DNA of 17,269 bases from Candidatus Omnitrophota bacterium (lineage in GTDB: Bacteria > Ratteibacteria > UBA8468 > B48-G9 > DSTR01): the NCBI GenBank assembly GCA_023818865.1, contig JAMWDF010000030.1, positions 1 to 17,269 on the forward strand, given 5' to 3'. Within the stretch, counting starts at the first letter, position 1; every line of letters starts with the position of its first letter. Below the pieces are notes generated by a model. It was not told the DNA's origin. It was given only the letters and a program-made list of their open reading frames with translations, and did no database searches. Made by a program: the position numbers and the translations under genes. Positions 1 through 7,879 of this stretch are shown piece by piece.

Positions 1-931
1 CTCTGGGTAGAGGAGAAAGTCCGAAGCGAACTCCAGCTTTTCTCAATGGAGGCAGGTCCCAGGGGCCTGCGATCGTCATGGCAAAGCGCGGCGAAAGCAG
101 AAGGTGGGTTGTAGCAAATGCCCCAGCTGCCAGGGGAATAGCGCCAAGGGTGTTTCTTTCCCCATACTGGGCGGAGAAAACATCTAGTAGCCCTTTCTTG
201 AGAGCAGCATTTCCTAAGACCGTTGGCCGAGTAGGGTTGACTTGCCGGTCAAACATTCTTCCGCCGTAAAGACCGACCATGATTTCATTCCAGTGCGGGC
301 CAACACCGAATCCGTACTGGATGATGGAGCCGTCTTTTTCAGTGATTGTCAGTTGCCGACATAAATTGGTAAACTGCTCCCAGGAAAGGGGGCGGTTTGC
401 CTTGGGCCAATTTTCCACCGGAATTCCTCTTTCCTGAAACCGGTCAAAGGAGTAAATCAAGACTCGCATGGGTATTTCCACCGGCATACAGTAAAGTTGG
501 TTGTTCCAAGTGCAAACTTCTACCGCGGTGGGATGGAAATTGTTCAGGTTAATCTGGGAGGAAATAATCAAATCGTTAAGGGGCCGAAGGGCACCGCGAG
601 TCACCCAGACACCCAGGTTGAAGGTGTAAAAAGAGACTACATCCGGGGCTAAACCAGCGGCCATCTGGGTTTGCAATTTCGCCCAGTACTGACCCCAGGG
701 ATAAACCGACACACTTAACCTGATATCTGGGTACCGGTTGACAAACTGGCGACAAATTTCTCGGCTATACTCCACCTCGCCGGCCCCTCCCCAGAGAGCA
801 TGACGGATGGTGGTTTTCCGGCCAGGATAATGTGGGTTTTCAATGATTTCTTCAGCAAGAAGACTGGTGGCTAGGCCGATGAGAAAAATCAGAAAAAATC
901 TCTGGTGAGAAGACAGACTTCTTTTCTCCAT
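1..931 (-). CDS. Sugar ABC transporter extracellular substrate-binding protein (family 1 type), 3' end missing
   Basis: The frame is open from ATG at 931 to the left edge, giving about 310 residues without a stop; the C-terminus lies outside the window. A hydrophobic signal peptide covers about residues 10-25, ending near LLA-EE, with no lipobox cysteine. The mature part reads like a bacterial family-1 solute-binding protein: WGGAGEVEYSREICRQF, then FVNRYPDIRLSV, a QTQMAAGLAPDVVSF segment, a LRPLNDLI stretch, and a late AMTIAGPWDL segment that normally packs near the sugar site. Such proteins capture oligosaccharides outside the membrane and deliver them to a MalFG-type permease, which would be expected further left. 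The start has AGAGAGGAAA directly upstream. It lies 27 bp after the CBM9-like gene on the same strand, so the two are probably co-transcribed. Substrate cannot be read from the sequence; an uronic-acid-containing oligosaccharide is a guess from the neighbours. Confidence 0.9.
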   Translation of the reverse strand, partial: MEKRSLSSHQRFFLIFLIGLATSLLAEEIIENPHYPGRKTTIRHALWGGAGEVEYSREICRQFVNRYPDIRLSVSVYPWGQYWAKLQTQMAAGLAPDVVSFYTFNLGVWVTRGALRPLNDLIISSQINLNNFHPTAVEVCTWNNQLYCMPVEIPMRVLIYSFDRFQERGIPVENWPKANRPLSWEQFTNLCRQLTITEKDGSIIQYGFGVGPHWNEIMVGLYGGRMFDRQVNPTRPTVLGNAALKKGLLDVFSAQYGERNTLGAIPLAAGAFATTHLLLSPRFAMTIAGPWDLPPLRKAGVRFGLSPLPR

Positions 932-958
932 TTTCCTCTCTGAAACCCAAATAATGGC

Positions 959-2527
959 TCACTGGAAAATCAAGAGTCCCTGGTCCATTATCCGATGAAA
1001 ATTTCTCGCCTGTAACGGACTAAAGGAATAATCCTCTTCCTCTTTGCCATTCTCTCCCAGGCTGACTACTACCCGGATGACATTAATTCCCCAGACTTCC
1101 CCGAAAGATGGCCGGTGGGAAAGGCTAAAATCTGACCAAGGGATGAGATATTCAGCAGTGAACTGTTGGTTGGTGCTAAAGGCAGCGGCCTGCCAGGCTG
1201 GTTTATAGTGGGCAAGAGCACCAATTAAGTAGCGATTTTTCCCGTGGTAAATCCCCCCACTATCATCAATATTAAGTTCATAGTAATAGTCAGCCAGACA
1301 CCCAGGGTCAACAAATAATTCAAAACAGTTGGTTTCCCAGACCGGGGAGTTAAGTTTTGGTTGTCTTGAGGCTGGACGGAAGGAAATTGGTGGCCGCGGT
1401 CCGGAAAAGCCAAAAGCCAGTCCTTGGTCATTATAAAAAACCCGGAAGGTAGAGCCAGTAGTTTTCACTTTTATGCCAGCAACTACCTGGTTAATGGAAT
1501 AAGGAGAAATTTTTTCCCAGACAGGCTCGTCCAGAAGACCATCTACGCAGATTTCCTCGTTTAGTAGTTTAGCCGTTACCCTTGGCCGAATAGAGTTTTC
1601 TTGTCCGGTGACAGCGGAAAAATAGGCGAGTGCTAACCCAGCGAAAGAGGAAGCTGAGGGGGCCAGATTTACTACCAGGTTTCTGGCTTGCTCTATTTTC
1701 TTGCGGGCAAAAGCTAAACGCATCAGACGAAACCTAACTTCATCGCTGATTGAACTATTTCCAGAGAAATCCAGAGATGCCCAGAAATACTTCTCCGCTA
1801 AGCTTTTCTGCCTGGAGAAAAGATAATGAATGCCAATAGAACCAGCAATTTCTGCCTTGAGAACAGGGTCAATTGATTTTTTCAAGGCAGAACGATAACT
1901 ATTCAAAGACTTCGGGTATTTTTGGTAATAATACCAAACTGGAGCATAAACCGGAAACATATCTGCCACTGGGGTAGGCGGACGATCAGCCAGAATTGGT
2001 GGAAGCATGACAAATACGCCGGTAATACCATGGCGAGGTTTTTGGAAGCTGTTAGAATTATAGACGATCAGACGGTTTTCCCCTGCTTTGACCAAAGCAG
2101 TAACATCCAGGGTCAGGGTATGGCTATAACCCTCAGTGGTGGCAGGAACAGGATTATCCCAGAGATACGGAGGATTATTCACTTGAAAATCGTTATCCAG
2201 CTTGAAGGCGAAAACCCGTTTCTGCGGGTCATAACGCGGTTGCGGTCCTTTGGCGGTTAACACTCCATAACGAGGATAAATGATTTCTTTTGAGCCAACA
2301 ATTTCCTTATGAGTAAGAAGCCTCCCATTTAGCCGCAGAGACACGTGATACTGGAGCCATTCTCCCTCACCATCAGCCTGGTAGCGACCAGTGAGCCCAA
2401 GGTAAACCTTGTTGCTTTTCGGTGAAAGCAGAGAGAAGGTTTTCATTTCTCCAGGGGAAAGATTGATTTCTTCGGCAGCGATAACTAGGCAAGCGAGGGA
2501 GAGAAATATACCCGCCAATTTTTTCAT
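959..2527 (-). CDS. Secreted protein with N-terminal beta domain, helical middle and C-terminal CBM9-like (DOMON-type) domain
   Basis: A 522-residue protein. I place the start at ATG 2527 (MKKLAGIF) rather than the in-frame GTG at 2554, because AAAAAAAGGAGACCC precedes this ATG as a clean ribosome binding site and a typical signal peptide (about residues 1-18, ending VIAA) follows. Residues about 20-180 look beta-rich, with a segment (DVTALVKAGENRLIVYNS) common in beta-sandwich ligand-binding domains. Residues about 195-310 are helical and TPR-like. Residues about 316-522 resemble a family-9 carbohydrate-binding module: VDGLLDEPVWEK at 328-339, CFELFVDPG at 401-409, YYELNIDDSGG at 415-425, FTAEYLIPWSDF at 456-467. 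CBM9-like domains bind sugar chains or act as cell-surface modules. It is the first gene before the sugar-binding protein, so it may help capture glycan at the envelope. No catalytic residues are evident, and the overall role is unknown. Confidence 0.82.
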   Translation of the reverse strand: MKKLAGIFLSLACLVIAAEEINLSPGEMKTFSLLSPKSNKVYLGLTGRYQADGEGEWLQYHVSLRLNGRLLTHKEIVGSKEIIYPRYGVLTAKGPQPRYDPQKRVFAFKLDNDFQVNNPPYLWDNPVPATTEGYSHTLTLDVTALVKAGENRLIVYNSNSFQKPRHGITGVFVMLPPILADRPPTPVADMFPVYAPVWYYYQKYPKSLNSYRSALKKSIDPVLKAEIAGSIGIHYLFSRQKSLAEKYFWASLDFSGNSSISDEVRFRLMRLAFARKKIEQARNLVVNLAPSASSFAGLALAYFSAVTGQENSIRPRVTAKLLNEEICVDGLLDEPVWEKISPYSINQVVAGIKVKTTGSTFRVFYNDQGLAFGFSGPRPPISFRPASRQPKLNSPVWETNCFELFVDPGCLADYYYELNIDDSGGIYHGKNRYLIGALAHYKPAWQAAAFSTNQQFTAEYLIPWSDFSLSHRPSFGEVWGINVIRVVVSLGENGKEEEDYSFSPLQARNFHRIMDQGLLIFQ

Positions 2528-2566
2528 GGGTCTCCTTTTTTTAAAGCCTAACACGAAATGAAAAGC

Positions 2567-2596
2567 TTGAAAAGACCGGGAAAAACGAATTACAAT
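2567..2596 (+). promoter_or_regulatory. Candidate sigma-70 promoter for the GH4 and propeller genes
   Basis: TTGAAA at 2567-2572 and TACAAT at 2591-2596 are separated by 18 bp. This predicts a start near 2603 and a leader of about 30 bases before the GH4 ATG at 2633, whose AAGGAG lies 7 bases upstream. The -35 box lies inside a TGAAAAG direct repeat (2559-2565 and 2568-2574). No equally good promoter was found for the divergent minus-strand gene. Confidence 0.5.
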
Positions 2597-2632
2597 TACA
2601 GATGAAGCTAACTTTTAAACAAGGAGCAGACA

Positions 2633-4051
2633 ATGGCCAAGATAGCGATGATCGGAGCAGGCAGTCTGATTTTTGGAAAAACTTTAATGGCTGATTTTCT
2701 GGCGACGCCAGCTTTGGCCGGCAGTGAATACCGTCTCATGGCTTTAACTCACCGGCGCCTGGACAAGATGTTCGGTTTTGTTAAACGGATGGTGGAGGAT
2801 AATGGGGTGAAAGCAACGGTAAAAGCGACGACTGACCGGAAAGAAGCTTTAGCTGGGGCTGATTATGTGGTAGTGATGATTCAGGTGGGGGGAGTGGAGA
2901 CCTTCCAGCAAGACTATGAGATCCCACTTAAGTACGGGGTGGACCAGTGCATCGGTGACACCTTAGGTCCTGGTGGTGTGTTTCGGGCGTTGCGCCACAT
3001 TCCGGCCTTGCTGGAAATTGCTGAGGATATGAAGAAACTTTGTCCCGAGGCAGTTTTGTTTAACTATGCCAATCCGATGGCTATGTGTTGCTGGGCGCTC
3101 GGTCGGGTCCCTAATCTAAAGTTTGTTGGACTCTGCCACGGAGTTCAGACTACTTTGGATCTGATTGCCAGCTATACCGGGGTGAAGAAGGAAGAAATTA
3201 ATTACTTAGCTGCCGGTATTAACCACATGGCTTGGTTTCTGAAATTAGAGAAAGACGGTCAGGACCTTTATCCCATATTGAGAAAAAACTTTGAGAAACC
3301 GGAGTATTATATCAACGAAAAGGTCCGGGGAGAAGTATTCAGGCATTTCGGCTACTTTATGACCGAAAGCACTGGGCATCTTTCTGAGTATCTCCCTTAC
3401 TTCCGGAAAAACAAAAAGGCGTTAGATCTTTATTGTGATGAACCAGCCTTTGGGGGAGAAAGCGGCGCTTATTACAAGTACTGCCGGAGGTTGGATGAAA
3501 AATTCAAGAAGACTGATCCTCTTTCTTTTGAAACCACCAAGCTTGGACCAAGAAGTGCGGAATACTGTTCCCATATAATTGAGGCTCTGGAGACAGGGAA
3601 GGTTTTTCGCTTTAATGGAAATGTGCGTAATGATGGCTACATTACCAACCTGCCGTCTGGATGCTGTGTGGAAGTGCCAATCTATGCTGATAGAACCGGA
3701 TTGCACCCGGTGGTAGTGGGAAATCTTCCGGTTCAGTGCGCGGCTTTAAACCTGACCAACGTAATTGTTCAAGGATTGGCGGTGGAGGCTTCTTTCCTCG
3801 GAGACCCGGAACTGGTGATGCAAGCAATAGCTCTGGACCCACTCACCTCGGCAGTTTTGACCCTGAAGGAAATTCGGGAAATGACTGAAGAAATGTTGGA
3901 AGCCCAAAGGGATTACCTTCCCCAGTTTAAAGGAAAGAAGATGAGACAACTGCCTACTATCAACATTCCCCAGGGAATAAAGAGGCAACCGGTCCCTCTG
4001 GACCCGGCTCTAGCCATCGCCAACCGATTTCTTAAACTGGCTCAACTGTGA
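2633..4051 (+). CDS. Glycoside hydrolase family 4, NAD-dependent alpha-glycosidase (alpha-glucuronidase/alpha-glucosidase/MelA group)
   Basis: A 472-residue protein of normal GH4 length. The N-terminus has the Rossmann motif IGAGSLIFG (7-15). Further GH4 landmarks are DTLGPGGVFRALR (109-121), NYANPMAM (144-151), the metal-ligand motif LCHGVQ (167-172; Cys168 and His169) and GINHMAW (195-201; His198), which supplies the second metal-binding histidine. GH4 enzymes bind NAD and Mn2+ and cleave by transient oxidation at C3 followed by elimination, in the cytoplasm; no signal peptide is present. The motif is CHG-V, not the CN(V/I)P of 6-phospho enzymes; as I recall, CHGx occurs in alpha-glucosidase/alpha-glucuronidase members, CHSV in alpha-galactosidases and CHEV in galacturonidases. 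Together with uxaC about 9 kb away, an alpha-uronidase is attractive, but this is inference. The start at 2633 is fixed by AAGGAG 7 bases upstream. It forms an operon with the propeller gene (20-bp gap). Confidence 0.92.
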   Translation: MAKIAMIGAGSLIFGKTLMADFLATPALAGSEYRLMALTHRRLDKMFGFVKRMVEDNGVKATVKATTDRKEALAGADYVVVMIQVGGVETFQQDYEIPLKYGVDQCIGDTLGPGGVFRALRHIPALLEIAEDMKKLCPEAVLFNYANPMAMCCWALGRVPNLKFVGLCHGVQTTLDLIASYTGVKKEEINYLAAGINHMAWFLKLEKDGQDLYPILRKNFEKPEYYINEKVRGEVFRHFGYFMTESTGHLSEYLPYFRKNKKALDLYCDEPAFGGESGAYYKYCRRLDEKFKKTDPLSFETTKLGPRSAEYCSHIIEALETGKVFRFNGNVRNDGYITNLPSGCCVEVPIYADRTGLHPVVVGNLPVQCAALNLTNVIVQGLAVEASFLGDPELVMQAIALDPLTSAVLTLKEIREMTEEMLEAQRDYLPQFKGKKMRQLPTINIPQGIKRQPVPLDPALAIANRFLKLAQL

Positions 4052-4071
4052 CGCGGAGAAAGGAGCGAAAA

Positions 4072-5157
4072 ATGCCGATACGCTGGCGTAAAGAATGGAT
4101 CTCTGATGAGAGATATGAAGCCGTAGGCGTGTTTGATGTAGATGGGGATGGAGTAATGGATATTGTTTCTGGGGCTTACTGGTACCAAGGACCTGAGTTT
4201 CGCCAAAAGTACTTTATTGGCGAGGTGATGGCTTGTGGAGAGTACTATGACGATTTTTCGGTGATTCCCATTGATGTCAATCGCGACGGAAGGATGGATT
4301 TTATTACCGGTGGATGGTTCGGCAAGAGACTTGTCTGGAAGGAAAATCCGGGTAAACCTGGAGAACTTTGGAAAGTCCATCTGATTGCGGAAACCGGAAA
4401 TATTGAAACCACCAGGGCCTGGGACTTAGACGGCGACGGCTATCTGGAAATTATCCCCAATACTCCGGGTAGCAGCTGGGTGAAGGTCTGGAAGCTATGT
4501 GAAAAAAAGCAGAATAATTTTGAGGAAAGATTGATATATTCTTTTCCCTCTGACGAGACTCAGGGGCACGGGTTAGGAGCTGGAGATATTGCCGGAAATG
4601 GGCGAACCGATCTCGTCCTAGCTAAGGGTTGGTTGGAAGCCCCAGAGGATTGTTGGGCAGGCAAATGGCGTTGGCATCCAGAATTTGATCTTGGCCGGGC
4701 CAGTATACCTATTCTAGTAGTGGATGTAGATGGAGATGGACTGAGTGATTTGATTGTTGGTCAGGCTCATGATTATGGACTAACCTGGTGGCAGCAATGC
4801 CGGAATGGGTCCCGTAGATTCTGGAAGCCTCATCCGATTGACCCTTTTAACGCTCAATATCATGACTTAGCCTGGGCGGATATAGACGGAGATGGCCAGG
4901 GAGAACTGATTGCAGGGAAACGGCACCGGGCTCATTGCGGAAAAGATCCGGGTGAATTTGATGACTATGGAATTTATTACTTCAAGTGGACTGGAGAGTC
5001 ATTTTCTAAACAGGTAATCTGTTATGGAAAAATGGGAGAAACAAAGGGTTGCGGGATTCAAATGGCGCTGGCTGATTTAAGAGGGATTGGGCGGTTGGAT
5101 TTAATTGCTCCTGGCAAAGATGGACTTTATGTCTTTTTCAACGAGGGAACAGTTTAA
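4072..5157 (+). CDS. FG-GAP/VCBS seven-bladed beta-propeller protein, cytoplasmic, possibly a keto-sugar dehydratase-like enzyme
   Basis: A 361-residue protein starting at ATG 4072, chosen over the in-frame GTG at 4048 because AAAGGAG sits 6-7 bases upstream and the GTG would overlap the GH4 stop. Seven calcium-loop repeats of the DxDGDGxxD/E type begin near residues 22, 68, 118, 172, 218, 270 and 335, consistent with one complete seven-bladed propeller; the fourth (DIAGNGRTD) and seventh (DLRGIGRLD) are degenerate. There is no signal peptide, whereas FG-GAP proteins are mostly secreted. Aromatic YWYQGP and KENPG elements after the loops, and the GKRHRAHCGKDPG segment (282-294), recall bacterial relatives of aldos-2-ulose dehydratase, which is a propeller enzyme; this resemblance is from memory. 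It follows the GH4 gene by 20 bp and its stop overlaps the convergent gene. It could equally be a non-catalytic binding protein. Confidence 0.75.
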   Translation: MPIRWRKEWISDERYEAVGVFDVDGDGVMDIVSGAYWYQGPEFRQKYFIGEVMACGEYYDDFSVIPIDVNRDGRMDFITGGWFGKRLVWKENPGKPGELWKVHLIAETGNIETTRAWDLDGDGYLEIIPNTPGSSWVKVWKLCEKKQNNFEERLIYSFPSDETQGHGLGAGDIAGNGRTDLVLAKGWLEAPEDCWAGKWRWHPEFDLGRASIPILVVDVDGDGLSDLIVGQAHDYGLTWWQQCRNGSRRFWKPHPIDPFNAQYHDLAWADIDGDGQGELIAGKRHRAHCGKDPGEFDDYGIYYFKWTGESFSKQVICYGKMGETKGCGIQMALADLRGIGRLDLIAPGKDGLYVFFNEGTV

Positions 5158-6476
5158 TTTTCAGGTAGTATGACGATTAATCGGAAAAGGTTGAATGTAG
5201 GCGTGACGAATTCTCTTAGGAGAAAAGCGGGTGTTTGCGCGAGCAGGTCTGGATAGAAATGAAAGAAAGGGTCAGGCGGTAGCCATCTGGTTAACTTTCC
5301 GGAAGGTAGAAGAAGATAGGCCGGTTGTTTTTCCGGGACAAAATCGGTTCGGGCGAGGTCAAATAGGTGGATAGGCTGGTTAGCGACCGGCAAGATATAC
5401 CGGAAAAGATATCCGGAGAAATCTACTACCATTATTTCGCTTTCTGGGAAACTTTTTGACAGGGCTGTCATATCCACTGATAACTGGTCCCAGGTTTGTC
5501 GCCAGGAATAGGTTAATTCCCCAAGGGACTTTGTGGCTTTTGGGAAGAAAAGGAGAGAAACAACCGCAACAGCGAAAAGACAAATCCCGGCCAAAGCGCA
5601 GAGAAACTTCTCCTGGTTCCTTCCCTTCCCCCAGAGAAGAAAACTAGCCATTTCGGCTAACACCAGTGCCAGGCTACAGAGATAGGCAGTATTTATCTCG
5701 GTCGGAGTAAGAAAGTAGGAAAAGAGATTTTTCCCACTTATCCCCAGAAGAAAGTACCTCCAGGTGCCCATAATTAACCAGTTACCCAGTAACCAGAGAC
5801 AACCAGTATAAGCGGCTGGGAAAAAATAAAGAAGCAATATTGCCTGGCGTCGGTGATGAAGACAGAAGATGCTAACTGGAGAAAAAGCCAAAATAAGGAA
5901 AACGCTGGCTGTCAGAATAAAGCCAAAAGGATGGGAGACAAGAGCCAGGGCAGGCAGAAGGCTAACCAGAGTAAAATGGCGAACTTTTTCTTCCTGATGC
6001 CAGGCTAAAAGTCCGTATAATGTTCCAGTTATCAGAGGAAAAACAAAGGCGGAGTCATTGCCACCAGAAAAAATTAGCCGACACCAAGGATGGAGGAGAA
6101 AAATTATCCATAAGGTTATCCGGCCAAGAGGAGGGACGGCTTGTCTGATGGCTGATTTATGGATAAAAAAAACAGTTAGTCCACCCATGACAGAAGTAAC
6201 CAGATAACCAAAGAAAAAACGGTGTAGATGAAACTTGAGAGCGACAAACGGGAGAAAAAGAATGGTAGGGAGTGGCGGGTAGAAAAAAGAACAGACCAGC
6301 CCTTGTCTGCCCTGGCGAAGGTTAGCCCATAGGTCCATCGCCAGTCCGGTCCTGATAAGAATGGGTAAGGAGATAAAACTATTAGTAAAAACCAGTTGCC
6401 TAGCGCTGAGAAAAAAAACGAGGCTCGTTATCAAAAAAACGAACCGGCTTTCCCATCTCTTAGAGAAGTCGTTCAT
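5154..6476 (-). CDS. Polytopic membrane protein, GT-C/ArnT-PMT-like glycosyltransferase candidate
   Basis: A 440-residue protein with many hydrophobic segments (roughly 10) up to about residue 310 and a C-terminal soluble region of about 110 residues containing PESEIMVVDFSGYLFRY. The first loop, with LAMDLWANLRQG followed by SFFYPPLPTILFLPF, resembles the acidic first extracytoplasmic loop and the PPL motif of GT-C enzymes that use polyprenyl-phosphate sugars. I see no unambiguous DE pair, so the family call is tentative; it could instead be a polysaccharide flippase or accessory subunit. Its ATG overlaps the stop of the upstream glycosyltransferase gene as ATGA (6473-6476), with no separate ribosome binding site, so translation is probably coupled. 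It is the last gene of the four-gene block, and its TAA (5154-5156) overlaps the TAA of the convergent propeller gene. Confidence 0.6.
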   Translation of the reverse strand: MNDFSKRWESRFVFLITSLVFFLSARQLVFTNSFISLPILIRTGLAMDLWANLRQGRQGLVCSFFYPPLPTILFLPFVALKFHLHRFFFGYLVTSVMGGLTVFFIHKSAIRQAVPPLGRITLWIIFLLHPWCRLIFSGGNDSAFVFPLITGTLYGLLAWHQEEKVRHFTLVSLLPALALVSHPFGFILTASVFLILAFSPVSIFCLHHRRQAILLLYFFPAAYTGCLWLLGNWLIMGTWRYFLLGISGKNLFSYFLTPTEINTAYLCSLALVLAEMASFLLWGKGRNQEKFLCALAGICLFAVAVVSLLFFPKATKSLGELTYSWRQTWDQLSVDMTALSKSFPESEIMVVDFSGYLFRYILPVANQPIHLFDLARTDFVPEKQPAYLLLPSGKLTRWLPPDPFFHFYPDLLAQTPAFLLREFVTPTFNLFRLIVILPEN

Positions 6477-7879
6477 GATTGAACCCCAGGAGTAAATAAA
6501 CCATGGGCAGTTTTCTCCCAGTGAAATGGTTTGAAGAGAAACTGCCAGAAACCTTTCCAGGAAGCTAGGCTCATCAGAAGCCAGTATGGCGGGGTAAAAA
6601 GGGCTGCTTTTACCAGCCGGTCGTCATGTCGCCGGAAAACAGCCAGACCGCAGGTGTAGGCGAAAACAAAGTTACCCACAAATAGACAAAAGGCGCTCAA
6701 GAAGAAAATGGCTGGGGGAAAAAATTGGTTGAGCAGTTGGCTTCTGGTGATCAGCCAAAAAATAGTCAGACCCCAGTACACCGGATTAACCAGTAAGCAG
6801 AGCAATAGCCCGCCGACCATCAAGTGAAAATGAAACGTTTTCTGCCAGCCTAATTGGCGTAACGAAGTTATCGGATGGCGCAAATGAACCAGATAGGTTT
6901 GGAGATACCCTTTTACCCAGCGGGACCGCTGTTTCCACCACTGGGAAAGATGCCCGCAGGCTTCTTCCCAAGTAGTAGAATCAAGGATTCTTGTTCGCCA
7001 ACCACGACGGTATAGTCTAATTCCCAGATCGCAGTCTTCAGCGACGTTGTAAGGGTCCCAGCCACCCACAGTCCGGAGAACATCCACCCGGAAATGGTTG
7101 GACGTGCCGCCTAAAGGGATAGGCGCATCAAGTCTGGCCAGTCCGGGTAGGTATAAATCAAACCAGGCTGAGTATTCAGCAGCAAACCAAGCGGTTAACA
7201 AATTCTGGCTGGCGTTGTAAAAATTAAGTTTTGCCTGGAAACAGGCAACGAGAGGTGACGCCTGAGCGAAGGCTAAAACAGCTCTTTTTAGCTGGTCCGG
7301 TTCTGGCTTATCTTCAGCATCATAAATTACCAGGTATTCTCCTCTGGCTTGTTTCAACCCTTCGTTGCAAGCCTTTGGCTTAGTTCTTGGGTGACAGGGA
7401 GATAGGAGAATTACTTGGTAAGGTGGACCCAGAGCAATTTTTTCCACAGCTTCAATGGTGGCGGTGTCATCTTCTTCCAGGAGAAGCTTGATATCCAGGC
7501 ATTCTGACGGATAGTCAAGGTTATTTAGGGCAGAAATAATCTGGTTGACTACCTTAGCTTCCTGATAGAGAGGAACCAAAACAGTGTAAGTTGGCCATTG
7601 TTCAGGCTGCGGCATCTTCGGCTGAGAAATTTTCTCATCCTCGGCTGGCCAGATGAGCAGTATCTTGTAGATGGTCAAGACGAGATAAAAGATAGTCACC
7701 GAGGCATTGAGGAAAAACAGAACGCCCCAAGGGTAACGACTAACCAGGTAAAGAAAGCCGGCGATTCCCCCGAGAAGCCATCCGCCTTGTTTGGCAGTCA
7801 GCCGCAAAGCAGCGCTTTCTTCCAAGGATAGACCCGGAAGAAGAATTTCTTCAGCGCAAGAGGTCCCTGGTTTTCTCAT
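6473..7879 (-). CDS. Family-2 processive glycosyltransferase (cellulose-synthase/XagB-like), membrane protein
   Basis: A 468-residue integral membrane protein. Two or so transmembrane segments lie at about 33-76. The cytoplasmic GT-A domain follows: VLVPLYQEA (100-108), substrate-site aspartates in YDAED (186-190), acceptor-region GGTSNHFR (257-264), catalytic-base motif AEDCDLGIRL (280-289) and QRSRW (317-321). QxxRW is the signature of processive synthases such as BcsA, hyaluronan synthase and chitin synthase, which make and extrude beta-linked polysaccharide using nucleotide sugars. Four or so membrane helices follow at about 350-445, and PFHWEKTAHG (451-460) is typical of XagB-like proteins. 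There is no PilZ domain. The start at 7879 lies 29 bp inside the preceding gene and has no clear ribosome binding site, so it is uncertain, though little coding-like sequence could be lost. It overlaps the next gene by ATGA. Confidence 0.88.
   Translation of the reverse strand: MRKPGTSCAEEILLPGLSLEESAALRLTAKQGGWLLGGIAGFLYLVSRYPWGVLFFLNASVTIFYLVLTIYKILLIWPAEDEKISQPKMPQPEQWPTYTVLVPLYQEAKVVNQIISALNNLDYPSECLDIKLLLEEDDTATIEAVEKIALGPPYQVILLSPCHPRTKPKACNEGLKQARGEYLVIYDAEDKPEPDQLKRAVLAFAQASPLVACFQAKLNFYNASQNLLTAWFAAEYSAWFDLYLPGLARLDAPIPLGGTSNHFRVDVLRTVGGWDPYNVAEDCDLGIRLYRRGWRTRILDSTTWEEACGHLSQWWKQRSRWVKGYLQTYLVHLRHPITSLRQLGWQKTFHFHLMVGGLLLCLLVNPVYWGLTIFWLITRSQLLNQFFPPAIFFLSAFCLFVGNFVFAYTCGLAVFRRHDDRLVKAALFTPPYWLLMSLASWKGFWQFLFKPFHWEKTAHGLFTPGVQS

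Noticed and set aside
78..269. Plus-strand reading frame of 63 codons
   Set aside because: It lies opposite the substrate-binding protein gene, whose minus-strand frame is open throughout with clear family motifs; the plus frame gives no recognisable protein.
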